Positions 25,573 to 33,843 of a DNA stretch of 64,000 nt are shown piece by piece. The notes beneath the pieces are model-generated. The model searched no databases and was not told where the DNA came from. It saw only the letters and a program-made list of their open reading frames with translations. Both the position numbers and the translations under genes were made by a program. Source of the DNA: an uncultured Acetatifactor sp. (GTDB taxonomy: Bacteria > Bacillota > Clostridia > Lachnospirales > Lachnospiraceae); assembly GCA_910586215.1 (NCBI GenBank), contig CAJUGH010000015.1, positions 32,291 to 96,290 on the forward strand. The letters run 5' to 3'. Each line of letters begins with the position of its first letter. The stretch's first letter is position 1.

Positions 25573-25634
25573 ATCCATGTCATAATATTCTGTAGTTTAC
25601 AGGCGCCCAGGAGGGCGTATTAGGAGGGATCGGC

Positions 25635-26498
25635 ATGGAAAAAGCAAAGGTTTATTTTACAAAGGAGATTACCCCGGAGGCCATGATCCGGATGTATCAG
25701 GCAGTGGGAAGGAAACTGGATGGGAATGTGGCGGTGAAATTACATTCCGGGGAAGTGGGGAACCAGAATTTCCTAAGACCGGATTTTATGGAGCCGGTGG
25801 TAAGTTATGTGCATGGCACCATAGTGGAGTGTAACACGGCTTATGAAGGGCAGCGCAACACTTCCAAGGCCCACTGGGAGACCATGAAGCTCCACGGCTG
25901 GACGGGGATTGCAGCGGTAGATATCCTGGATGAAGACGGGGAGATGGAACTGTCCGTACCGGAAGGACAAAAGATCCAGAAAAATTTCGTGGGGAAGCAT
26001 CTGCAGAAATATGATTCCATGTTGGTGCTGTCTCATTTCAAGGGCCATCCCATGGGAGGATTCGGGGGTGCATTGAAGAATATTTCCATCGGACTGGCCT
26101 CTTCCCACGGGAAAGCGTATATCCATGGAGTGGGGGATGTGAATAAGTTCTGGGAATCTGACCATGATTCTTTCCTGGAGGCTATGGCAGATGCCAGCAA
26201 GTCCATTGTGGATTATTTCAAGGAAAAGACCGTGTATATCAATGTGATGAAAAATATGTCCGTGGACTGTGACTGCTGTGCAGTGGCAGAGGATCCGGCC
26301 ATGGCAGACATTGGCATCCTGGCTTCCCTGGATCCGGTGGCCCTGGACCAGGCCTGCCTGGACCTGGTGTATGCCTCAGAGGACCCTGGCAGGGACCATC
26401 TGCTGGAGCGGATCGAATCCAGGAACGGTGTCCATACAGTGGAGGCGGCTGCCAGGATCGGTGTGGGTACCAGGGAATATGAGTTGCTGGCGGTATAA
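25635..26498 (+). CDS. DUF362-domain protein
   Basis: The 287-residue protein has DUF362 features: AVKLHSGEVGNQNFLRPDF, YDSMLVLSHFKGHPMGGFGGALKN, ADIGILASLDPVALDQACLDLV. DUF362 proteins are often fused to or neighbour 4Fe-4S ferredoxin domains; this one has only a CDCC motif (VDCDCCAVAEDP) and no full ferredoxin cluster motif. The function is unknown, with a redox role often suggested. A GGAGGG RBS precedes the ATG, and a strong hairpin terminator follows. It stands alone between a two-component system and a convergent gene. Confidence 0.85.
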   Translation: MEKAKVYFTKEITPEAMIRMYQAVGRKLDGNVAVKLHSGEVGNQNFLRPDFMEPVVSYVHGTIVECNTAYEGQRNTSKAHWETMKLHGWTGIAAVDILDEDGEMELSVPEGQKIQKNFVGKHLQKYDSMLVLSHFKGHPMGGFGGALKNISIGLASSHGKAYIHGVGDVNKFWESDHDSFLEAMADASKSIVDYFKEKTVYINVMKNMSVDCDCCAVAEDPAMADIGILASLDPVALDQACLDLVYASEDPGRDHLLERIESRNGVHTVEAAARIGVGTREYELLAV

Positions 26499-26523
26499 CA
26501 GTGTTTTCCCGGAATCTGCCTGT

Positions 26524-26561
26524 AAGGCGGTGTAACCCCTGGCATGGGTTATACCGCCTTT
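26524..26561 (+). terminator. Hairpin terminator after the DUF362 gene
   Basis: A 15-bp stem AAGGCGGTGTAACCC with GGGTTATACCGCCTT (one G-T pair), a 7-base loop, and a short T-tract. It lies between convergent genes. Confidence 0.75.
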
Positions 26562-26663
26562 GTGCGTCAGTCTGGCAGCGCTGGAGGCACCACGCCAGAG
26601 ACATATGAAATCACCTGGCAGTGGGACAATGTGCGGATGGTAAGACACCTGTTTCTCCGGGCT

Positions 26664-29162
26664 TTAGGTATCCGGTGTGACGATTAGGTTATCTGCCATG
26701 GTGAAGACAGAAGCGACTCCTTTGTAGCAGCACCAATTAGGCATTTTCGGATATCTGTGCGCCACCAGGCAGAAGGCGCCTATGGTGTCGTGGACCGGGA
26801 TCCGCGCATCATACCGGGCGATCTCCCTGGCACAGGGGCCAGCAGGAAGGAAGAGGGTATCCTGCAGGACCAGATGTTCCAGATCCGGGCCCGTATAAAG
26901 CTGTACAGATTCCGGATATATGATACCGGCCCGGTGGTGGGACAGGAAACCAATGGTCAAGGCCCCTACAGCCACTGCTTCCGGGAAGGTGCCAGTGACC
27001 TCCAGATCTTGAAGGGTGCCCCGCCAGCGTCCATCCAGGTAGTCCAGGGTACCCCGCAGGGGGCAGAGCAGATCCGTGACGCCGTCTCCATGAAAGATGG
27101 GCCGGGGATCCAGGAGCGTAGGGCTGGTGAGCTGTACCTGGGTGAGACTGAAGGCATACTCTGCCACAGCAGGTTCGCTGAAACGTCCATCCGGGGTAAT
27201 CAGCCTGGCAGAGAGTACCGTATCCCGTGTCAATTCTATGGGGCCGGAGTATAGGGCAGATTCCAGGGTAGGAAGCGTCTGGTCTGTGGTGTATCGGATC
27301 TGGCCTTCTTCCGGGGCAGCCAGTTCCACATAGGCCTTCTGTCCGGCAGGGAAAACACTGGCACCAGGCAGGAATACCGGGGTCATGGGAGGAACCGGGA
27401 GGAGGCATCTGGTTCTCTTCTTCTGAGCAAAGGCGGCCAGAGGCGCTTCCTGGGCATCTGCAGTTGTGTGCGTTTTCCGGGCATCGGGGGCCAGGGGCGC
27501 TTCCTGGCCCCCTGTCCGGTGACCATGATTATCTCCCCCAGGGATGGAGGTCTTCCCAGGTCTGGAATCTAACGTCTGACGGAAAATATCAGCCTCATGT
27601 AATTTATCACCCAACTTTATATAGATCTGCCCTTCTTCCGGCGCAAGGAGCAGACCGTCCGTACCGGCGTGGCAGACTTTCCCCTGGATAAGTTCCATAC
27701 TATAGGGGAAGCCCCGGTGCCGCATCAGGATATCCCGGCCCTGCATGGCACAGAAGACAGGAAGGGTGTCGAAGCGCAGGCAGAAAGAGCTTTCCAGCAG
27801 CAGGGCATCCGGCTGCATGGTAAAGAGGGCCAGACGCTGGCCGGTCATCCTGTCAGTCAGTTCTGCGCAGGCAGTCAGGGCATGGAAGCTGTCTGTTCCT
27901 TCAGGCGTGAAATACCGGATGACACCCTCCGGTTCCTGTCCGTCTTCATCCTGTAGCCGGATAAAGGGCCTGAAGCCAGTCTCCTGGATCCAGGACTGGG
28001 GAAACAGGACTGGCAGGGCATCAAAAGTGCTTCTGGCATCTGTCATGGCGGCATCCAGGTACCGGGAGGGGTAATCCTGGCGGTACAGGAAGAAATCCCG
28101 GATCCGCAGGTGCCCTTCCTCCCCCAGGAAACCTACCCGGCAGGAAGGACAGGCATACCATTGGGCGCTTAGGTTCCGGGTCCTGTCCCAGTCCTGGGAG
28201 GCCTGGAAAGTCATGGGCGGGGTTAGGCGGTAAGTGCTGGTGAAATGGCTGGCTGTGTCAGCCATGGTCTCCACCTGGACTTTTCCTTCCTGGGCAAGGG
28301 TCTTTAGAAGTGCAAGCTGGGGCTTCAGGCCGGGACTGATGTTCTCCCAGAGGAAATTGTTCTCCTGGCCCACATGGGCATACCCTGTGCCCAGGGAATC
28401 TTCCCCGGCCAGACATCCGAAGAACCAGGCAAGCCAGTCCGGATCCCTGCCGATGATCCAGGAGGGTTCCAGTGTGTAGACACCCTGCAGGCCAGGGCGC
28501 ACATCCTGTTCAAAATTGTAGATGGGATCTGGTCCCAGAAGACGGAACATGGGGACAGGAAGCTGCCCTTCCACTGTGGAAGCCGGGATGTTCTCATTTT
28601 TCAAACTGGGATAATAGAGGCCGTTTGGATAGCCGCCCCAGAGGGTGAAACCATCTGTTCCCATCTGGTCCCTGCAGATGGCACCCCCTAGGATGCCGTA
28701 TCTGGAAGCGGCATAGGAGAGGGTTACGGTGTCAAGGACCCAGGAGCCGATGGTCCTGGGATAGAAGCCGTATACTTCATGGAAATCCTGCATATAGGCG
28801 TCTACCAGGAGCTTCCGTTCCTCAGGCTGGTAGCCGATACAGTAGGCACTGTTTACCCGGTCATCGTATTCCTCGCTGGTCTTTCCGCGGAAAGGCACAC
28901 CGGCCTTGCGGCAGAGGGGTTCTGTGATTTCCCACCAGGCAGACACTTCATCGGTCTCTTCCAGGTAATCTGCGAACAGCGCCTGGTAACGGGGATCCAT
29001 CAGACAGTCGTATTTTAGAGCCCAGGTGGAGGGGAAGCCATATTGCTTGACTAAGATCAGCTGCTTTTTCACAGTCTCGAAATCATCCTGGATAAAACGG
29101 CTTGGCTCCACATGGGACATACGGACAAAATTATAGATATTTACAATGGGGATCTTTCTCAT
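26664..29162 (-). CDS. Large glycosidase-like protein with a chitobiase C-terminal-type domain
   Basis: The 832-residue protein has no signal peptide. The N-terminal 400 residues (IYNFVRMSHVEPSR, LVKQYGFPSTWALKYDCLM, FYPRTIGSWVLDT) look like a carbohydrate-active barrel of the polysaccharide-deacetylase/glycosidase kind, but I cannot name a family. Around residue 640 there is a CHB_HEX_C-like module (IRYTTDQTLPTLESALYSGP), found at the ends of beta-hexosaminidases and other glycoside hydrolases, followed by a beta-rich domain. A Gly/Ala/Thr low-complexity linker with two QEAPLA repeats (about 27410-27580) separates the parts. AGGAGAAG lies seven bases before the ATG. It follows pyrI by 64 bases on the same strand. 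Confidence 0.65.
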   Translation of the reverse strand: MRKIPIVNIYNFVRMSHVEPSRFIQDDFETVKKQLILVKQYGFPSTWALKYDCLMDPRYQALFADYLEETDEVSAWWEITEPLCRKAGVPFRGKTSEEYDDRVNSAYCIGYQPEERKLLVDAYMQDFHEVYGFYPRTIGSWVLDTVTLSYAASRYGILGGAICRDQMGTDGFTLWGGYPNGLYYPSLKNENIPASTVEGQLPVPMFRLLGPDPIYNFEQDVRPGLQGVYTLEPSWIIGRDPDWLAWFFGCLAGEDSLGTGYAHVGQENNFLWENISPGLKPQLALLKTLAQEGKVQVETMADTASHFTSTYRLTPPMTFQASQDWDRTRNLSAQWYACPSCRVGFLGEEGHLRIRDFFLYRQDYPSRYLDAAMTDARSTFDALPVLFPQSWIQETGFRPFIRLQDEDGQEPEGVIRYFTPEGTDSFHALTACAELTDRMTGQRLALFTMQPDALLLESSFCLRFDTLPVFCAMQGRDILMRHRGFPYSMELIQGKVCHAGTDGLLLAPEEGQIYIKLGDKLHEADIFRQTLDSRPGKTSIPGGDNHGHRTGGQEAPLAPDARKTHTTADAQEAPLAAFAQKKRTRCLLPVPPMTPVFLPGASVFPAGQKAYVELAAPEEGQIRYTTDQTLPTLESALYSGPIELTRDTVLSARLITPDGRFSEPAVAEYAFSLTQVQLTSPTLLDPRPIFHGDGVTDLLCPLRGTLDYLDGRWRGTLQDLEVTGTFPEAVAVGALTIGFLSHHRAGIIYPESVQLYTGPDLEHLVLQDTLFLPAGPCAREIARYDARIPVHDTIGAFCLVAHRYPKMPNWCCYKGVASVFTMADNLIVTPDT

Positions 29163-29226
29163 ATTGTCTTCTCCTGGTTACTTAATATGCAGCCAAAGTC
29201 CGCAGAAAAGGTATCCGGCAGACTTT

Positions 29227-29661
29227 TTACTTCAAGGCAGAAGAGTATTTTTCCTCACAGTATTTGCAGCGGTAGATTTCCTTCTCCGCATCAGCCAGGC
29301 AGAAGATGTGAGGCAGCTCCTGCTCGATGGAAGTGATGCACCTGGGGTTATGGCATCTGATCACATTCTTGATCTGCATGGGGAGGGCCAGTTCCTTTTT
29401 CTCCACAATCTCCCCGTTCTTGATCACATTCACAGTGATATTGTGGTCGATGAAGGCCAGCACGTCAAGATCCAGCATATTGAGGTCGCACTCCACCTTT
29501 AGGATATCCTTTTTTCCCATTTTATTGCTGCGGGCGTTTTTGATGATGGCCACCGTGCAGTCCAGCTTGTTAAGCTGCAGGTGGTCATAGATGTCCAGGC
29601 TCTTTCCGGCCTTGATGTGATCCAGCACAAAGCCTTCTTCGATTTTTCCTACGTTTAACAT
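29227..29661 (-). CDS. pyrI: Aspartate carbamoyltransferase regulatory subunit
   Basis: The 144-residue protein has the PyrI N-terminal allosteric domain (IEEGFVLDHIKAGKSLDIYDHL) and the zinc domain with four cysteines (CHNPRC and CKYC). The subunit binds the catalytic trimers and mediates nucleotide control of the first committed step of pyrimidine synthesis. AGGGAGAG lies close before the ATG. It follows pyrB on the same strand with a 140-base gap and is probably in the same transcript. Confidence 0.96.
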   Translation of the reverse strand: MLNVGKIEEGFVLDHIKAGKSLDIYDHLQLNKLDCTVAIIKNARSNKMGKKDILKVECDLNMLDLDVLAFIDHNITVNVIKNGEIVEKKELALPMQIKNVIRCHNPRCITSIEQELPHIFCLADAEKEIYRCKYCEEKYSSALK

Positions 29662-29801
29662 ATATGGCTCTCCCTTTCTATGAGTGATGTGGTCTGTCAG
29701 GATGAGTCCCGGAAGTCTGCAGGGCGGCCTTGCCGTCTGGGAAACACATTTGTGGCTTCGCGGGAGGGACTGTTGGAACGGATACGGGCCTGTCTGCCGG
29801 T

Positions 29802-30719
29802 TCAGGGAACCTGGATCCCCAGCAGGGTGAGGATCAGTGCCATGCGCACATAGACGCCGTACCGGGCTTGTCTGAAATAAGCAGCCCTGGGGTCGCTGTC
29901 CACTTCCACGGAGATCTCATTGACCCTGGGGAGGGGATGGAGGACCAGCATGTCTTCCCTGGCCAGGGACATCTTGGCGGTATCCAGGATGTAGAAGTCC
30001 TTCAGGCGTACATAATCCTCCTCGTTGAAGAAGCGTTCCTTCTGTACCCGGGTCATGTACAGCAGATCCAGCTGGGGCATGACCTTCTCTAAGCGGATGA
30101 CTTCCTCATAGGGAATGTTCCGGCTCCGCAGCATATCCGTGATATAATCGGGAACCCGCAGTTCCTCCGGGGAGATGAAGATGAACCGGATGTTCGCATA
30201 CCGCACCAGGGCACCGATCAGGGAGTGGACGGTGCGGCCGAACTTCAAGTCGCCGCACAGGCCGATGGTGAGATTGTCAAGGCGGCCCTTCAGGCTGCGG
30301 ATGGTCAGCAGGTCCGTGAGGGTCTGGGTGGGATGCTGGTGTCCACCGTCACCGGCATTGATCACGGGGATTCTGGATTTCTCGGCGGCTACCATGGGAG
30401 CCCCTTCCTTAGGATGGCGCATGGCGCAGATGTCCGCGTAGCAGGAGATGACACGGATGGTGTCAGACACGCTCTCGCCCTTGGTGGCAGAGGAGGAGGC
30501 TGCATCCGAGAAGCCGATGATGCGCCCTCCCAGCCTGGTCATGGCTGACTCGAAGCTTAAGCGTGTGCGCGTGCTTGGCTCATAGAAACAGGTGGCCAGG
30601 ATCCGGCCGTCACAGGCGTGGGCATATCTTGCCGGGTTGTGCTCGATGTCCCCGGCCAGAATAAACAGATCTTCCAGTTCCTTGGTGGTAAAATCCAGCG
30701 GACTCATTAAATGTCTCAT
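29802..30719 (-). CDS. pyrB: Aspartate carbamoyltransferase catalytic subunit
   Basis: The 305-residue enzyme is full length. Carbamoyl-phosphate binding residues are in FYEPSTRTRLSFESA (STRTR), with HQHPTQTLTDLLTI, LCGDLKFGRTVHSL and LVLHPLPRVNEI. It joins carbamoyl phosphate and aspartate. PyrI follows, so the enzyme is probably the regulated dodecamer. GAGGAAAC lies just before the ATG. The leader upstream contains a 10-bp inverted repeat (30751-30795) that may be involved in control. Confidence 0.97.
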   Translation of the reverse strand: MRHLMSPLDFTTKELEDLFILAGDIEHNPARYAHACDGRILATCFYEPSTRTRLSFESAMTRLGGRIIGFSDAASSSATKGESVSDTIRVISCYADICAMRHPKEGAPMVAAEKSRIPVINAGDGGHQHPTQTLTDLLTIRSLKGRLDNLTIGLCGDLKFGRTVHSLIGALVRYANIRFIFISPEELRVPDYITDMLRSRNIPYEEVIRLEKVMPQLDLLYMTRVQKERFFNEEDYVRLKDFYILDTAKMSLAREDMLVLHPLPRVNEISVEVDSDPRAAYFRQARYGVYVRMALILTLLGIQVP

Positions 30720-30750
30720 ACGTTTCCTCTTTTCTCTTCTAAATAGATTT

Positions 30751-30795
30751 AGGAACTGTTCAAAAATGATTTTTTACGCATTCTTAACAGTTCCT
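30751..30795 (-). promoter_or_regulatory. Inverted repeat in the pyrB leader
   Basis: Perfect arms AGGAACTGTT / AACAGTTCCT separated by 25 AT-rich bases lie about 35-75 bases upstream of the pyrB ATG. There is no T-tract on the pyrB strand after the second arm. It could be an operator or a leader RNA structure; no PyrR-binding consensus is recognised. Confidence 0.45.
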
Positions 30796-30803
30796 TACCC
30801 CAG

Positions 30804-30840
30804 AAAAAGAGCCGAAGACTAAAAGAAAATCTTCGACTCT
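30804..30840 (-). terminator. Intrinsic terminator of the nitroreductase gene
   Basis: On the minus strand, AGAGTCGAAGA pairs with TCTTCGGCTCT (11 bp, one G-T pair) around an 11-base loop, followed by a run of five T residues. Confidence 0.88.
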
Positions 30841-30846
30841 GGATCA

Positions 30847-31386
30847 TTACGACTGGAAAGATAACAGATCCTCCACGGTCTTACGTCTGGGGGCGGTGGG
30901 GGATTCAGCGGGATAGCCCACGGGAATCAATGCAACTAACTCCCTTTCCTGGGGGAGTTCCAATAATTTTGCGGCATCTTCCTCATCAAACAGTCCCAGG
31001 ATGACAGTTCCGAGACCCTGTTCATATGCGGCAAGGCAGAAGGCTTCGCTGGCAACGCCGGCATCGTACATCTGCCAGCCGTCTTCCTTGGGGGTGGAGA
31101 AAGAGCCGTCCCTCTCATAGCCGCTGCGGCCCTTGATCATGGTCACGGCGATTACCATGGGGGCATTTTCTATAATGGTGCCATTGCCGGGAAAAAGTGT
31201 GGTGCATTTTGCAAGTGCCGCTTTTTTTGCTCCTTCCACGGCAATATAACGGACGATCTGGGTGTTCTTCCAACTGGGGGCAAAAGAGGCTGTCTCCACG
31301 ACCTGTGCCAGCAGTTCATGAGAAACCGGCTGGGAAGTGAACTTGCGGATGCTTCTGCGGCCCTTGATACACTCGTTTGCTGTCAT
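30847..31386 (-). CDS. Nitroreductase-family protein
   Basis: The 179-residue FMN-dependent oxidoreductase family member begins MTANECIKGRRSIRKF (the RRSIRKF flavin-phosphate motif), with ASFAPSWKNTQ and the late motif YEQGLGTVILGLFDEEDAAKLL and VALIPVGYPAE. These enzymes use NAD(P)H to reduce nitro groups, quinones or flavins; the physiological substrate is unknown. GGAGG lies six bases before ATG 31386, so that start is preferred to 31398. It has its own terminator and is transcribed separately from pyrB. Confidence 0.93.
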   Translation of the reverse strand: MTANECIKGRRSIRKFTSQPVSHELLAQVVETASFAPSWKNTQIVRYIAVEGAKKAALAKCTTLFPGNGTIIENAPMVIAVTMIKGRSGYERDGSFSTPKEDGWQMYDAGVASEAFCLAAYEQGLGTVILGLFDEEDAAKLLELPQERELVALIPVGYPAESPTAPRRKTVEDLLSFQS

Positions 31387-31520
31387 ATTTTCCTCCATTT
31401 CTCGGCGGTGTGCTTACCGCCAGCGAAATCCTGTGTCCTGGCTGGACTGTTATTATGTATGATACCATTTCCTGTAGGGACTTGCAATGGGGTAAATTTA
31501 TAGTTTTTTTATTAAAAGTT

Positions 31521-31549
31521 TTGCATCTGGGGAAGATTTCGACTATAAT
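31521..31549 (+). promoter_or_regulatory. Promoter of the PH-domain gene
   Basis: TTGCAT (31521-31526), a 17-base spacer and TATAAT (31544-31549), followed by the gene 68 bases downstream. Confidence 0.8.
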
Positions 31550-31617
31550 AAAAATAAGAAAAAAGAAGGAAGCAGCAGGGATAACAATAAATGGATACAT
31601 AGAAAGGAAACGGGAAA

Positions 31618-31986
31618 ATGGAATTTACAGAGAGAAAGCGTTGGCTGTTCCTGGGACTGCCTTTTACTTTTACGAAGTATATGATCCGGGAAGATATGAT
31701 CACGGTGGACACGGGACTGCTGAAGACAGTGGAAAACGACTGCTATATGTATAAGGTGCAGGATGTACAGCACAGTGCCACCCTGGCAGAGAAAATGTTC
31801 GGACTGGGTACGGTCATCTGCTTCACCGGGGATACCACCCATCCGCAGCTTGTGCTGGAACATATCCGCAATTCCAAGGTCATCAAGGAATTCATCCTCA
31901 AGGAGTCTGAGGAAGCCCGGCTGAAGAGACGCACGGTGAATATGCTGGATATCGGCTCCGGGGACCTGGAGGATGTGGAGGAGTAG
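31618..31986 (+). CDS. Bacterial PH-domain protein (YdbS-like)
   Basis: The 122-residue soluble protein fits a bacterial pleckstrin-homology domain: FLGLPFTFTKYMIREDMITVDTGLL, NDCYMYKVQDVQHSATLAEKMFGLGTVICFTGD, then a charged C-terminal helix. The pattern of an R/K-rich strand, YKVQDV and FGLGTV is usual for bPH_2 proteins. It has no membrane helices of its own. The function is unknown. It is preceded by a clear promoter and followed by a structured repeat element. Confidence 0.75.
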   Translation: MEFTERKRWLFLGLPFTFTKYMIREDMITVDTGLLKTVENDCYMYKVQDVQHSATLAEKMFGLGTVICFTGDTTHPQLVLEHIRNSKVIKEFILKESEEARLKRRTVNMLDIGSGDLEDVEE

Positions 31987-31997
31987 GGGATAGTCTG

Positions 31998-32140
31998 GTT
32001 ATTTTTCACGGGGTGGTGTCGCGAGGTGTTTTCACGCGTTTTTTGCGTGACAAACCCGAGACTGCATGCGCCAAAATGGGCTGCTTTGCCCATTTTGTGT
32101 GCATCATGTTGCTTTGAACGGCATGGCCGTGAAAAGTAAC
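31998..32140. repeat. Structured repeat element, copy 1
   Basis: This is homologous to 51333-51440: both contain GGTGTT, a TCACGC / GCGTGA hairpin (32032-32050), the identical stretch GACAAACCCGAGACTGC (32049-32065), and a terminal stem GTTGCTTT / AAAGTAAC (32109-32140). Copy 1 has an additional hairpin AAAATGGGC / GCCCATTTT (32073-32096). The terminal stem differs between copies by a paired change (T-A here, G-C there), which supports a conserved structure. It lies in an intergenic gap between convergent genes. It may be a mobile palindromic element or a small RNA; the family is not recognised. Confidence 0.75.
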
Positions 32141-32193
32141 ATATTCCGGCCTGCCAGGGCATTGCCAGGAAGCCGGAGGCGCGGCAGACTTGG

Positions 32194-32640
32194 TTAGGAT
32201 TCTTCCTGCCTGGTATCCCTGGACAGCAACAGGCGCTCGAACAGGAGTCCCGCACCGAACCAGTAGGGGGCGAAGTCCAGACGGATGACACGTCCCACAT
32301 TCCAGCGGCTCCGGCCGTAATCCCAGGGGCAGAATTTGTGGCGCCTTAGCAGGGTACCGGTGAGATATTCCCCGGAGAAGATCAGTCCCATATAAGCCAG
32401 TCCCCGCAGCCATACGGACTTCTTCCGAAGCAGGTGCATGATGGGGGAGAGGATGGCGGCGCTGCCATAGATGGGAAACATCCACAGGGAGGTGTTTCCT
32501 GTTAAAGTCATGTCCCGGCGCCTTAGGGAATCGGCGGCAGTAAAGAGAATTTCCATACACCAGCCTGTGAGTCCGCATTTTAAGAAATTTTGAAAAAAAG
32601 TGGCTATGGGCTGGCTCTTTTTATTGTTGTCAGAGGTCAT
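32194..32640 (-). CDS. Small CmpB-like membrane protein
   Basis: The 148-residue protein has FLKCGLTGWCMEILFTAADSL, similar to the FxGWxxE signature of CmpB-type proteins, and SLWMFPIYGSAAILSPIMHLL, corresponding to the GPFLPLYGxGA segment. It has four hydrophobic segments. ATG 32640 has GGAG about eight bases upstream; a longer frame from TTG 32673 has none. It is distantly related by motif to the 19608 gene, but lacks that protein's C-terminal coiled coil. Function unknown. Confidence 0.7.
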   Translation of the reverse strand: MTSDNNKKSQPIATFFQNFLKCGLTGWCMEILFTAADSLRRRDMTLTGNTSLWMFPIYGSAAILSPIMHLLRKKSVWLRGLAYMGLIFSGEYLTGTLLRRHKFCPWDYGRSRWNVGRVIRLDFAPYWFGAGLLFERLLLSRDTRQEES

Positions 32641-32874
32641 TTCGTTTACTCCATACAGTGAGGTCGGGGTCAAAAGGTATACTGCCCCCTATGGTGGACA
32701 TACAGTTCGGGTATGTTCTGGATCTTATAAAGCATCTGGGGATAGGATGGCCAGGGGAAAGGATTTTATACGTAATTTTGGTGGAGTGACTGGAACAGGA
32801 AGACAGAGGGATATGGAAAAGCGGAATGCAGGGCTGTAGGCAGGGGAGCCTGTAGATGCAGGGAGAGTGTAGAT

Positions 32875-33672
32875 ATGGCAGAATGGCAGGGGATGGCAGA
32901 AGGGTACATCCTGATTGCAGAAGATGACAGTGATATCAACCAGATGTTGGCAGAACTCCTGTCCGGGAACGGCTACCGGGTGGTACAGGCCTATTCCGGG
33001 ACGGAGGCGCTGTTGCATATGAAAGTTCACGTCCCGGCAGCGGTGATTCTGGATCTGATGCTGCCGGGCATGGCGGGGGAAGAGGTACTTAGGCAGATCA
33101 AAGAGGAGCATCCTGACACTGCCGTGCTGGTCATCTCTGCAAAAGACGGGGTGGGACACCGGATCTCCCTGCTCCAGGCCGGGGCAGATGACTATCTCAC
33201 CAAGCCTTTTGACACCGGGGAACTCCTGGCCAGGCTGGAAGCAGTGCTGCGTCGCAGCTGGAGAAGGGAGGCAGGCAGCAGACAGCCAGGAACGGATGGA
33301 GACCGGCAGGGGACATATGGACAGCAGGAACTGGAAACCTGGAGAGAACCAGGAATACAAAGGGAAGCAGCAGGAAAATGCCTGCGCCACAGGGATCTTG
33401 TGATGTACCCGGAGAATTACACGGTGTTCCTGGGAGAGGAGGAACTTTCCCTGACTCGCAGGGAATTCCTGATCCTGGAACTGCTCATGGGTAATCCGAA
33501 GAAAGTCTTTACAAAGAACAATATCTATGAATCTGTGTGGAACGAAGAATTCCTGGGGGAGGACAATGCCGTGAATGTCCATATCAGCAACCTGCGGCAG
33601 AAGCTGGCCAGGGTGCGGCCTGGAGAGTCCTATATCCAGACAGTGTGGGGGATTGGGTTCAAGATGCAGTAG
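32875..33672 (+). CDS. OmpR/PhoB-family response regulator with an extended linker
   Basis: The 265-residue protein has a receiver domain (LIAEDDSDINQML; VILDLMLPGMAGEE; VISAKDGV; KPFDTGELLARLEAVLRR) and a C-terminal winged helix (LSLTRREFLILELLMGNPKKVFTK ... NAVNVHISNLRQKLA ... VWGIGFKM). Between them is a 45-residue hydrophilic low-complexity linker (RQPGTDGDRQGTYGQQE) that is longer than usual. AGGGAG lies eight bases upstream. It probably controls the ABC genes at 33844-35617, with the kinase encoded at 35811. The arrangement resembles lantibiotic- or bacitracin-response modules. Confidence 0.92.
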   Translation: MAEWQGMAEGYILIAEDDSDINQMLAELLSGNGYRVVQAYSGTEALLHMKVHVPAAVILDLMLPGMAGEEVLRQIKEEHPDTAVLVISAKDGVGHRISLLQAGADDYLTKPFDTGELLARLEAVLRRSWRREAGSRQPGTDGDRQGTYGQQELETWREPGIQREAAGKCLRHRDLVMYPENYTVFLGEEELSLTRREFLILELLMGNPKKVFTKNNIYESVWNEEFLGEDNAVNVHISNLRQKLARVRPGESYIQTVWGIGFKMQ

Positions 33673-33780
33673 AAGGTGCCGCGAACAATACTTTGTCCTG
33701 CTGCCTGGGGCAAAGGGATTGGCAATATGCCAGAAACTTTATGCTTTCTTTAAACTTTCCCTAATATTTCGAAAGAAGGA

Positions 33781-33793
33781 ACAGGTATCCTGT
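33781..33793 (+). promoter_or_regulatory. Palindrome before the ABC genes, candidate operator
   Basis: ACAGGTATCCTGT, a 5-bp dyad around TAT, lies next to an AT-rich TATATATAAAG that could be a -10 region, about 50 bases before the ABC ATPase gene. Confidence 0.35.
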
Positions 33794-33843
33794 ATATATA
33801 AAGCTTAGGAACAGAATCGGCTGGAAGGGGAAAGGAAGGAAAG

